From JAEZPW01 sp035629075 (GTDB taxonomy: Bacteria > Acidobacteriota > Terriglobia > Terriglobales > Acidobacteriaceae), in the NCBI GenBank assembly GCA_035629075.1, contig DASPIK010000006.1, positions 24,781-88,780 on the forward strand: a stretch of 64,000 bases of DNA, written 5' to 3'. Under the pieces are notes generated by a model. The model did not search any database, had not been told where the DNA came from, and worked only from the letters and a program-made list of their open reading frames with translations. Made by a program: the position numbers and the translations under genes. Shown here in pieces: positions 1 through 7,875 of this stretch (its first letter is position 1; every line of letters begins with the position of its first letter).

Positions 1-1
1 T

Positions 2-3000
2 CCTGTTGGCATCCTGAGCCTGCAGGCCGGCGTCGCGTTCGTTGGTGACAACGTTGATCCCGCCCAGGACAGCCGCAACGGCGCAGTCGCTGGCGCACGA
101 AGCGATCAGACCAACGTCACGCTCGATGGCGTAGACAACAATGATCAGCACGCTGGTATGGCTTTCCAGGGTGCCCTGCGATCTACGCTCGACTCCCTCC
201 AGGAATTTCGTGTAACGACTGTTGGTGCCAACGCCGATGCAGGGCGTTCTTCCGGCGGTCAGGTGTCGCTGGTCACGAAATCGGGTACCAACCAGCTTCA
301 CGGCTCACTTTACGAATATCACCGCCCCACGTTTACCACTGCGAATGACTGGTTTAACAAGCGTACACAGCTCGAGCGAGGGCAGGAAAACCGCGCGCCG
401 AAGCTGATCCGTAACACGTTTGGTGCCTCTCTCGGCGGACCGATCAAGAAGGACCGCGCTTTCTTCTTCTTCAACTATGAAGGTCAGCGCACGCGTGAAA
501 ACGTGGTTGTCACGCGATACGTACCGTCTATGTCCCTTCGGCAGGGGATTATGAAGTACCAGACATGCGCCGGAGTCAGCGGAGAGTGCGATACGAACAA
601 CTACAACGTCGCAACCCTCACCGCGCTGGATGTCACTGCTCTGGATCCGCTGCACCTTGGACCGAATCCTGCCATTCTGAACATTCTTAGACAGTACCCG
701 GAGCCGAACAGCAATGCCGTTGGCGACGGCTTGAACATTCAGGGGTACACCTTCTCCGCCCCGAACCCGGCCAAACTGGACACCTACATTGGCAAATTGG
801 ATTTCAACCTGACCAACAACGGTGCCCATCGCCTGTTTGTTCGCGGTAACCTGCAGAATGACAACGAGTCCGAGATCCCGCAGTGGGATGGAACCGCTCC
901 ATCCTCCACGCGGCACTGGAACAACAAGGGTGTTGCAGTGGGCTACACGGCTATGCTCGGTGCGAACTGGGTCAACAACTTCCGTTACGGCTTCGTTCGC
1001 CCCGGTAACAGTCGAGCGGGCATCGGTCAGGGACACTACGTGGACCTGCGCGGCCTGGACAACCTGGAAAGTGAAACTCGCAATTCGAGCCGCACTTTCC
1101 CTGTGCACAATTTCGTCAACGACACTACATGGGTGAAGGGCAACCACACCGTTCAGTTCGGCCAGAACCTGCGCCTGCTTAGCAACAAGAGCTTGAGCGA
1201 TATTAACTCCTGGTTCTGGGCGACCACGAACACGTCGTATTTCGACGGCTCCGGAATTGCGAACACCGGCATGCCGGGCGATCCTGCGACGGTGAGCGGG
1301 ATGGCTCCAGTTGCCTCGTTCTTTGAAACCGATTATGACTGGCCGCTTGGCATCCTGTTCGGTGCTGTCGGTCAGATCGATGGAACTTACAACCGCGACA
1401 AATCTGGGAAAGTGCTTCCCGAAGGTACTCCGACTCGGCGGCACTATAAATCATACGAACTTGAGTTCTACGCTCAGGACGCCTGGCGCATCAAGCCAAA
1501 CCTGACGGTCACGGCCGGGGTGCGCTACACGCTCCTGCAACCCCCGTACGAGGCAACCGGACTACAGGTGGCTCCGACTATCGATATGGGTAGCTGGTAT
1601 CGAAGCCGCTACGAAAACATGCTGGTGGGAAAGGTCAATCGCGAACCCATCGAGTTTGACCTCTCCGGTCAGGCCAATGGCAAAAAGCCTTACTGGGCGT
1701 GGGACAAGATCAACTTTGCTCCCCGTCTTGCGATTGCTTACTCGCCCAACTTCGAGCAGGGCTTGTTTGGGAAGCTGTTCGGCGGTCCTGGCAAGAGTTC
1801 AATCCGACTTGGTTACGGCATGTATTACGACCATTTCGGTGAGGGGATCATCAACACGTTCGACCAGAACGGTGCGTTCGGATTGACCAGCACTACCACT
1901 AATTCGTCCGGCGTGCTGAGCCTGGCCAACGCGCCACGACTCACGAGTCTGCACGACGTTCCGACAACCGACTACTTCGGTAATGCGCTGTTACAGCCAC
2001 CTCCGGCAGACGGATGGCCTGTCCGCTATCCGGATGATGCGTTCGCGATCACCTGGGGCATGGACGATCACCTAAAAACGCCCTACGCCCATGTCTTCGA
2101 CTTCTCCGTTACGCGTGAGCTGCCAAAGAACTTCGTCTTCGAAGCGACCTATGTCGGCCGACTGGCGCATCGCCTGCTCCAGCAGGACGATCTTGCCATG
2201 CCGCTGAACCTGGTCGATCCGCAGTCGAAGATGGACTACTTCACGGCCGCACAGGCACTGGGTCGCATGGTATCTGCCGGCACTCCGATCGATCAGGTTG
2301 CTCCTATTCCGTATTGGGAAAATCTGTTCCCCGGTGCGGCCGGATCTTACGCTGCTGTTGGTGCGGGTTGCGCTTCCGGAGCTCCGGCAAACCTTACGGC
2401 TACACAGGCCATTTATGACCTGTTCGCCTGCGTGCCCGGAAACGAAACCCTGGCTTTGATGTATCTCGACCTGTACGGGTTCCCGGCCTTCCCAAGAATC
2501 AATGGCGAAGAGGGGCCGTACAACTTTTTCGACGATCAGTTCTCGTCGCTCTACTCCTGGCGCTCTATCGGCGTCAGTTCGTATCACGGCGGCATGTTCT
2601 CGCTGCGTCGCCGTATGACCAACGGCCTCCAGTTCGACTTGAACTACACGTTGTCCAAGTCGATTGACATGGGCTCCGATGCGGAACGCATCAGCACATG
2701 GCAAGGACCGGGCGGCCAGATCATCAATAGCTGGAACCCGCGGCAGAACAGAGGTGTGTCGGACTTCGACACGCGTCACCAGATCAACTCGAACTGGATG
2801 TATGAACTCCCCTTCGGCCAAGGCAAGAAGTGGGGCTCAAGCTGGCGCGGTGTCCGGAACGCGCTCCTCGGCGGTTGGGGCGTGTCCGGTGTGTTCCGCT
2901 GGACTAGCGCTTATCCGTTCAACGTAAGCAACGGTGCAAACTGGGCCACAAACTGGCAGCTCGGCGGCAACGCCGTGCTTGTTGGCGAGAAACCGGAAAC

Positions 3001-3343
3001 CGGTGCGTACATGGTTGACGGCGAGCCCAACCTCTTCAAGGACCCGAAAGCCGCAGTGGAAGCGTTCCGCTATGCGATGCCCGGTGAAGGCGGCACCCGT
3101 AACGTTCTCCGGGGAACCGGCTACTTCGGCATCGACATGGGCGTGAGCAAGACTTGGAAGGTCGCGGAAGGACAAACGCTGAAGTTCAGAGGCGAAGTGT
3201 TCAACCTGACCAACTCGGTCCGCTTTGATGGATCATCGGCATCCGTGCCGACCAGCATCTCTTCCATCAGCTCATTCGGAAAGTTCAACAACACCTTGAC
3301 GAACAAGCGCGTGATGCAGTTCGCTCTGCGTTACGAGTTCTAG
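2..3343 (+). CDS. TonB-dependent receptor, Oar-like, C-terminal part (5' end outside window)
   Basis: The reading frame is open from base 2 to the TAG at 3341-3343, so the gene begins before the window. The visible part starts inside the plug region: a TNVTLDGVDNND segment followed by LQEFRVTT and GGQVSLVTKSGTN, the usual order in acidobacterial Oar-like outer-membrane receptors. A long beta-barrel rich in aromatic/Asn/Gly strands follows, and it ends in LRYEF with a terminal Phe, as expected for an outer-membrane barrel. These receptors are thought to import oligosaccharides, siderophores or other large ligands using TonB energy; the ligand cannot be read here. The signal peptide and carboxypeptidase-like domain are missing only because of the window edge. 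A strong terminator follows 20 bases after the stop. Confidence 0.93.
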   Translation, partial: PVGILSLQAGVAFVGDNVDPAQDSRNGAVAGARSDQTNVTLDGVDNNDQHAGMAFQGALRSTLDSLQEFRVTTVGANADAGRSSGGQVSLVTKSGTNQLHGSLYEYHRPTFTTANDWFNKRTQLERGQENRAPKLIRNTFGASLGGPIKKDRAFFFFNYEGQRTRENVVVTRYVPSMSLRQGIMKYQTCAGVSGECDTNNYNVATLTALDVTALDPLHLGPNPAILNILRQYPEPNSNAVGDGLNIQGYTFSAPNPAKLDTYIGKLDFNLTNNGAHRLFVRGNLQNDNESEIPQWDGTAPSSTRHWNNKGVAVGYTAMLGANWVNNFRYGFVRPGNSRAGIGQGHYVDLRGLDNLESETRNSSRTFPVHNFVNDTTWVKGNHTVQFGQNLRLLSNKSLSDINSWFWATTNTSYFDGSGIANTGMPGDPATVSGMAPVASFFETDYDWPLGILFGAVGQIDGTYNRDKSGKVLPEGTPTRRHYKSYELEFYAQDAWRIKPNLTVTAGVRYTLLQPPYEATGLQVAPTIDMGSWYRSRYENMLVGKVNREPIEFDLSGQANGKKPYWAWDKINFAPRLAIAYSPNFEQGLFGKLFGGPGKSSIRLGYGMYYDHFGEGIINTFDQNGAFGLTSTTTNSSGVLSLANAPRLTSLHDVPTTDYFGNALLQPPPADGWPVRYPDDAFAITWGMDDHLKTPYAHVFDFSVTRELPKNFVFEATYVGRLAHRLLQQDDLAMPLNLVDPQSKMDYFTAAQALGRMVSAGTPIDQVAPIPYWENLFPGAAGSYAAVGAGCASGAPANLTATQAIYDLFACVPGNETLALMYLDLYGFPAFPRINGEEGPYNFFDDQFSSLYSWRSIGVSSYHGGMFSLRRRMTNGLQFDLNYTLSKSIDMGSDAERISTWQGPGGQIINSWNPRQNRGVSDFDTRHQINSNWMYELPFGQGKKWGSSWRGVRNALLGGWGVSGVFRWTSAYPFNVSNGANWATNWQLGGNAVLVGEKPETGAYMVDGEPNLFKDPKAAVEAFRYAMPGEGGTRNVLRGTGYFGIDMGVSKTWKVAEGQTLKFRGEVFNLTNSVRFDGSSASVPTSISSISSFGKFNNTLTNKRVMQFALRYEF

Positions 3344-3362
3344 GCCAAGGTTAACTAGCCTT

Positions 3363-3390
3363 GGGCACGGGCTTCGGCTCGTGCCCTTTT
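3363..3390 (+). terminator. Intrinsic terminator of the TonB receptor gene
   Basis: Ten-base-pair stem GGGCACGGGC / GCTCGTGCCC (one G-U pair) closed by a TTCG tetraloop and followed by TTTTC. It lies between two convergent genes and fits transcription from the plus strand. Confidence 0.92.
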
Positions 3391-3400
3391 CTTCTGACCC

Positions 3401-4351
3401 TCAATAGGCGCTAGCGGAGTTCAGCATCTCAATCGAAGGCTGGTCTAGTTCGAGTCTGGTTGCCTCTACGAGATCGTTCAACTGTTCGATCGTCGTTGCG
3501 CTGGCGATTGGGGCAGTGATGCTGGGCCGAGCAATGAGCCACGCAAGGGCGACGCGGGCGGGAGTAGATGAATGCTGCGCGGCGACTTCGTCGAGTGCCG
3601 CGAGGATCTTGAGACCACGTTCGTCGAGGTACTTCGCTGCCGACTTTCCTCGTGGGCTTTTCGCAGCATCGGCTTGGGAACGATACTTTCCTGTCAGAAA
3701 TCCGCTCGCCAACGAGTAGTAGCTGATTATGCCGACCTGATGCTTCAGACATACAGATTCTAAAGTTGACTCGTACTCAGCGCGCTCGTAGAGATTGTAG
3801 TGGGGCTGCAAGCTTTCATAACGCGAATAGCCATTCTTGCTGCTCGCTTCCAGAGCCTGCGACAGTCGTGCTGCAGTGAAGTTGGAAGCGCCTATGACCC
3901 TTACCTTTCCCTGCTTGATCAACTCTGTGAATGCTTCCAGCGTCTCTTCGATCGGAGTGACTGGGTCATCCTGGTGAGCTTGATACAAGTCGATGTAATC
4001 CGTCTGGAGTCGTCGCAGCGACTGTTCCACGGCCTCGAAGAGGTAGGCCTTTGATAAGCCGGTCTTCCCCGGCCCCATTTCCTTGCCGGCCTTGCTTGCG
4101 ATAACGACATCCTTCCGCCTGCCGGTACGCCTCAGCCACTTTCCAATGATGGTTTCAGATTCCCCACCCTGGTTGCCCGGTACCCACCTCGAGTAAACGT
4201 CTGCAGTGTCGACGAAGTTCACCCCCGACTCGACCGACGCGTCGAGCAGTTTGAATGACACTGTCTCATCCGTCGTCCAACCGAAAACATTTCCGCCGAA
4301 GCAAAGCGGCGGCACCAGCAGTTCGGAGTTCCCCAACCTGCGCTTTTCCAT
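3401..4351 (-). CDS. Aldo/keto reductase
   Basis: A 316-residue protein of normal length for the aldo/keto reductase superfamily, which reduces aldehydes and ketones with NADPH in a TIM barrel. It begins MEKRRLGNSELLVPPLCFGG. The catalytic tetrad is visible as Asp and Tyr in FVDTADVYSRW, Lys in VIASKAGKE and His in LYQAHQDD. The family signature VRVIGASNFTAARL and a C-terminal cofactor-binding segment (ITAPIASATTIEQL) are present. The start has GGAGAG 8 bases upstream. It is convergent with the receptor gene and divergent from the DinB-like gene. Substrate unknown; it resembles the YajO/tas branch of general reductases. Confidence 0.92.
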   Translation of the reverse strand: MEKRRLGNSELLVPPLCFGGNVFGWTTDETVSFKLLDASVESGVNFVDTADVYSRWVPGNQGGESETIIGKWLRRTGRRKDVVIASKAGKEMGPGKTGLSKAYLFEAVEQSLRRLQTDYIDLYQAHQDDPVTPIEETLEAFTELIKQGKVRVIGASNFTAARLSQALEASSKNGYSRYESLQPHYNLYERAEYESTLESVCLKHQVGIISYYSLASGFLTGKYRSQADAAKSPRGKSAAKYLDERGLKILAALDEVAAQHSSTPARVALAWLIARPSITAPIASATTIEQLNDLVEATRLELDQPSIEMLNSASAY

Positions 4352-4450
4352 TGATGCTCTCCAAATACTTCAACCGAAAAGAAGTACTGTATCTCAGACG
4401 ATCTCCGCAACATCCTGACATGCATAGGATGAGGAGTAAGGAGAGGCAGA

Positions 4451-4978
4451 ATGGGGAATGGCAATCTCGCGGAACCGTGGTTACGTGGTACTTTGACCGA
4501 CGTCCCGCCAGTACTCAGAGCAGTTCTGCACGCACTTGAGCTGGCCCAAGAAGATGTCGAGCGCTGGTGTTTTGGTTTGAGCGCGGAGGAGTTGAATTCG
4601 CGTCCGGAGGGGATTGCTTCTGTTTCTTTTCACTTACGGCACATTCCTGGGAGTGTGGACCGCCTGCTCACGTACGCGGAAGGCCGGGCGCTTTCACCCG
4701 AGCAACTAGCAGCCCTGAAACATGAGTCGGAACCGGTGACTTCGCCAGAAAATCTGTTCGCCGAATATCGAAGACATCTGACCGAGTCGGCCGAACGAAT
4801 CCGCAGGTTCGACGCGACGAAAATAGAGGAATCGAGAACTGTCGGGAAGAAACAATTGCCGACGACTGTTGCCGGTCTGCTGGTACACGTGGCCGATCAT
4901 ACCCATCGCCATGTTGGGCAGGCGGTCACTACTGCAAAGATCGTTCTCGCCAGGCGCGTTACTTCGGCGGCGGACTAA
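4451..4978 (+). CDS. DinB/YfiT-like metal-dependent four-helix protein
   Basis: A 175-residue protein with the pattern of the DinB superfamily (four-helix bundle with a three-His metal site). His residues appear in SFHLRHIPGSVDRLL and near the C-terminus in HVADHTHRHVGQ. Family members include bacillithiol- and mycothiol-dependent transferases and many stress-induced proteins of unknown reaction. The start has a clear AAGGAGAGG upstream. The last codons overlap the 3' end of the convergent ECF ATPase gene by 4 bases, with no terminator between them. Exact function unknown. Confidence 0.83.
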   Translation: MGNGNLAEPWLRGTLTDVPPVLRAVLHALELAQEDVERWCFGLSAEELNSRPEGIASVSFHLRHIPGSVDRLLTYAEGRALSPEQLAALKHESEPVTSPENLFAEYRRHLTESAERIRRFDATKIEESRTVGKKQLPTTVAGLLVHVADHTHRHVGQAVTTAKIVLARRVTSAAD

Positions 4979-5781
4979 TGCTCGTGCTGGCCATGCCCAT
5001 GCTGATGAGGATGAGTGTGAACTAGAGAGCCATGCCGGTGCCTGTGTGCATGAATCAGGTTGGTACGCTCTAGCAAAGGCAAATCTTGAAGAATGTCGGT
5101 TGTTGCACCTGACGAAACGATTCGTCCCTGTTCCAGAATGTAGCAATGGTCGGCGATGTCTTCGACCATGTTGAGATCATGAGTCGCGGTGATCACCGTC
5201 TTCTTGTCGCTGTAGTTTTGCAGCAAGTCGATGATTTGGCTCTGACTTCGAGGATCAAGACCAGACGTTGGCTCATCAAGCAGAACCACCTGTGGCTCCA
5301 TCACCAGCACAGAGGCAAGTGCCACTCGCTTCTTTTCACCGCCCGAGAGGCGATGCGGAGCACGGTCTTTCAGGTGAGCTATTCCCATTGACTCTAGTGC
5401 TTGCATCACGCGGCGGGGAATCTCATCCTTGCTCAGGCGGAGTTGGAGAGGGCCGAAGGCAACCTCGTCGAAAACCGTTGGATTGAACAACTGAACATCT
5501 GCGTTCTGAAAGACGAGACCAACTCTGCTACGAAACACAAAACGGAAAGCATCATCACGGAGCAAAGCCTCGCTGAGGACCGATCCGTTGAAAGACACTG
5601 TTCCGGACTCTGCGAAGTACAGGGCGTCGAGTATTCGAAGCAGCGTTGACTTCCCCGAACCATTTGCGCCCAGTAATGCGATGCGCTCTCCTTGGTGGAT
5701 CTGCAGGGTGACACGGTCAAGAGCGGTGACGCCCTGATCGTAGCGATAGCTCACTTCTCGAAGATCGAAGATCTCAGGCAA
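4975..5781 (-). CDS. cbiO: ECF transporter ATPase for cobalt/nickel, with His-rich C-terminal tail
   Basis: The ABC ATPase subunit of a cobalt/nickel energy-coupling-factor transporter. Walker A is GANGSGKST (about residues 38-46), the signature is LSGGEKKRVALASVLV, and Walker B with its catalytic Glu is VVLLDEPTSGLD, followed by the ATHDLNMV switch His. I chose a TTG start at 5781, because GGGGAG lies 10 bases upstream inside the end of cbiQ and the protein then begins MPEIFDLREVSYRY. The frame could also start at a TTG at 5811. The last 25 residues contain 11 His, a tail not needed for ATPase folding that probably binds or buffers metal. It is the third gene of the cbiM-cbiQ-cbiO operon. 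Confidence 0.93.
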   Translation of the reverse strand: MPEIFDLREVSYRYDQGVTALDRVTLQIHQGERIALLGANGSGKSTLLRILDALYFAESGTVSFNGSVLSEALLRDDAFRFVFRSRVGLVFQNADVQLFNPTVFDEVAFGPLQLRLSKDEIPRRVMQALESMGIAHLKDRAPHRLSGGEKKRVALASVLVMEPQVVLLDEPTSGLDPRSQSQIIDLLQNYSDKKTVITATHDLNMVEDIADHCYILEQGRIVSSGATTDILQDLPLLERTNLIHAHRHRHGSLVHTHPHQHGHGQHEH

Positions 5782-5788
5782 ACTCGTT

Positions 5789-6625
5789 CTATCTCCCCAG
5801 CCACACAGCAATCGCGCTCAAACTGAGCAGGAATGCAAGGACGGCGTAGTCCTTCCGCTTCATACGGAACTCTGGCATGACCCGCACCTCGCCGTCGTAG
5901 CCCCTCGACTGCATGGCCATATAAACATCGTCAGCTACCTGCAATGACCTGTCCATCAGTACCGCTGCGGTATTAACCGCCAATTGGCGACTTTCGCTTC
6001 CGCGCAATGAGTTGATGATGCGACTACGTCTGGACTCGAATGTCTCACGCGCTGTCTCAAGCAAGAGAAAAATGTAACGATGTGTCATGCCTAAAACTAC
6101 GACGACGACTGCAGGCACACGCAACGCCCGCAAGGCCTTCAACAAATGTGTCCAGTACGTGCACAGCACGAGCAGCAAGGATAGCGTTGCGGCGGTTTCA
6201 GTGCGAGCGAGAAGAAAGAGTGTGCTGCGTGCTCCCTGTGCCGTGATCCCAAGGTTCAGAATTGGAAAACGATAGATTACCTGGCCGGGAGTCATGAACA
6301 GCGCAGGTGCTCCGATGATGGTCGTGAAGATCAGGATCGGGAGCCACACTCGCTTGACTAGAGTGAGCAGTGGCACACGCGAACACATCGCCATCAAAAT
6401 GGCGAATGCGAAGATGGCCGAGATTATGACAAGACTGCGAGACAGCACGGAAGCCAGGATCAGGCTGAAGAAGCCTACTAGCTTCACGCGCGGGTCCAAG
6501 TGCTGAAGCAATCCATCACTCTTTGCGATTTCCTCAGACTCGATAGCGTGCCCTAACGCTCGAACAAGAGCCTCGAGACTACGCTCAATGAAACCTCTAG
6601 GCTTCACGGTGCGCACCCGCGCCAC
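5789..6625 (-). CDS. cbiQ: ECF transporter transmembrane (T) component
   Basis: A 278-residue membrane protein that couples the ATPase to the metal-binding subunit. It has an N-terminal amphipathic segment, about five or six hydrophobic helices, and the diagnostic cytoplasmic coupling-helix Arg motifs of the CbiQ/EcfT family, here ESRRSRIIN and a second one, MAMQSRGYDGEVR. The frame opens with GTG at 6625, overlapping the end of cbiM by 29 bases; two more GTG codons (6616, 6607) are possible starts. The overlap implies translational coupling within the operon. Confidence 0.92.
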   Translation of the reverse strand: MARVRTVKPRGFIERSLEALVRALGHAIESEEIAKSDGLLQHLDPRVKLVGFFSLILASVLSRSLVIISAIFAFAILMAMCSRVPLLTLVKRVWLPILIFTTIIGAPALFMTPGQVIYRFPILNLGITAQGARSTLFLLARTETAATLSLLLVLCTYWTHLLKALRALRVPAVVVVVLGMTHRYIFLLLETARETFESRRSRIINSLRGSESRQLAVNTAAVLMDRSLQVADDVYMAMQSRGYDGEVRVMPEFRMKRKDYAVLAFLLSLSAIAVWLGR

Positions 6626-7688
6626 GGAACCGGAGAACTCCCCCGAGCGCCATCGTAGCTAACGTCACCAGGCCCACTCCAAACATGCCAGACAGCACGT
6701 AGCCGAACGACTCGTGCTTAACCATTGGAGGTGCATAGTCTGGAAACGGAGCGGTCCACACAGACGAGAGTCGCTGCAGGCCCGATGGAACCGTCGCTGG
6801 GGGTGCCTGGTTCCCCGAAACCGCCGCGATTTGATTCCGTCCTTCGACGCTCGCGAAGTCCTCAGCCGACCACTCGCCCCACGCGGTTCCGACGGCAAGA
6901 ACTCCCAAAGGTGTGAGCAGCAGGAGCAACGCTAATCCCGCCACGAGCGGTTTCAACGACCGCCAACCGACCGTACCCGCTTCATTAGCCAATGCAGTAG
7001 AAGGCCTTCCGGTCAGGCGATGGGCCAAGAGCGCCGGGCGTGTGCGCTGTAGATAGCCCAAAACACCGGCAGTCAACAAAGCTTCCGCCACGCCCGCGAA
7101 GGTCACGTGACCGAGCATCATGGCGGGAATCGTGACGCTGAGGCCATAAGGAGCATAGAGCGGTGTACCGGTTGCATCTCGAAACAGGGCAGGCTGAATT
7201 CCGAACTCGATGGCTGTAATGAATGCCGCAACATTGATCGAGGCATAACCGGCAATGGCCGCGGCGACAAAGCGGCGCCTGGAACCAAACGCCGCGCCCG
7301 CGCTAATGACGCGGTAAACGCCATAGGCCACGAGTGAACCAATGATGGCTATGTTGAAACAATTCGCCCCGATCGCGGTGATGCCGCCGTCACCGAAAAA
7401 CACTGCCTGAATGATGAGCGCAACGGATATAGCCAGCATGGACGCCCAAGGTCCCAGAACGATTGCCGATACAGCGACTCCGGTGGCGTGTCCCGTTGTT
7501 CCACCGGGTAGAGGCAGGTTGAACATCATGACTACGAAGCTGAATGCGGCCGACAAGGAAAGCAACGGCACCATTCGAGTGTTGAGCAACTTCTTTACAC
7601 GCTGGAGGGAGACGCACCAAAACGGAGATGCGGCCGCGTAGAGCGCAGCGCATGTAGCGGGACTCAAGTAGCCGTCTGGAATATGCAT
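6597..7688 (-). CDS. cbiM: Cobalt/nickel ECF substrate-binding protein CbiM fused to a PDGLE (CbiN-like) domain
   Basis: The start is fixed by chemistry: CbiM/NikM proteins bind the metal with the free N-terminus and His2, and the protein here begins MHIPDGYLSP at 7688, preceded by GGAGGT at 7700-7705. The frame is open further upstream, but a longer N-terminus would destroy the site. Residues 1 to about 210 form the seven-helix CbiM core (GGTTGHATG, GDGGITAIGANCFN). From about residue 245 there is one helix, an extracytoplasmic loop with SGLQRLSS and FPDYAPP, and a last helix, matching the PDGLE/CbiN-like module fused to CbiM in many bacteria. That explains the lack of a separate cbiN. Cobalt versus nickel cannot be decided from sequence alone. 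Confidence 0.93.
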   Translation of the reverse strand: MHIPDGYLSPATCAALYAAASPFWCVSLQRVKKLLNTRMVPLLSLSAAFSFVVMMFNLPLPGGTTGHATGVAVSAIVLGPWASMLAISVALIIQAVFFGDGGITAIGANCFNIAIIGSLVAYGVYRVISAGAAFGSRRRFVAAAIAGYASINVAAFITAIEFGIQPALFRDATGTPLYAPYGLSVTIPAMMLGHVTFAGVAEALLTAGVLGYLQRTRPALLAHRLTGRPSTALANEAGTVGWRSLKPLVAGLALLLLLTPLGVLAVGTAWGEWSAEDFASVEGRNQIAAVSGNQAPPATVPSGLQRLSSVWTAPFPDYAPPMVKHESFGYVLSGMFGVGLVTLATMALGGVLRFRGAGAHREA

Positions 7689-7735
7689 AGGTTCGGTGCA
7701 CCTCCAGCGCCGACGCAGGGGCATAGATGCAGGGC

Positions 7736-7820
7736 CTGTCGTTCGGCAGCGATCCCTAGTGTTGTAACACACTTAACGACAGGAACGCTGCAGACCAGGC
7801 TGAGCACGATGAGAGTGCTC
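7736..7820 (-). promoter_or_regulatory. Structured leader upstream of cbiM
   Basis: On the minus strand, 48 bases before the cbiM start, an 8-base perfect inverted repeat (CTGTCGTT / AACGACAG, at 7775-7782 and 7736-7743) encloses an inner hairpin AGTGT-6-ACACT (7758-7773). A further hairpin GAGCAC-7-GTGCTC lies at 7802-7820. No B12-box consensus is seen, so this is not a recognisable cobalamin riboswitch. It could be an RNA element or a DNA operator. Low certainty on function, good certainty on the repeats. Confidence 0.5.
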
Positions 7821-7875
7821 GTTCGCGTCCAGGAAAGATCTTTAAGGTGAGGGTTGAACCCCGCAACAGAACAGG

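Noticed and set aside
305..1444. Minus-strand frame of 379 codons
   Set aside because: Lies antisense inside the TonB receptor gene; its length is explained by the receptor's GC-rich third positions and no domain is recognisable.
7743..7770. Full NikR operator (GTGTTAC-N13/14-GTAACAC) before cbiM
   Set aside because: Only one half-site, GTAACAC at 7764-7770, is present; the expected second half at the right distance does not match.
7689..7875. Cobalamin riboswitch before the ECF operon
   Set aside because: Searched for the B12-box and flanking conserved segments on the minus strand and found none.
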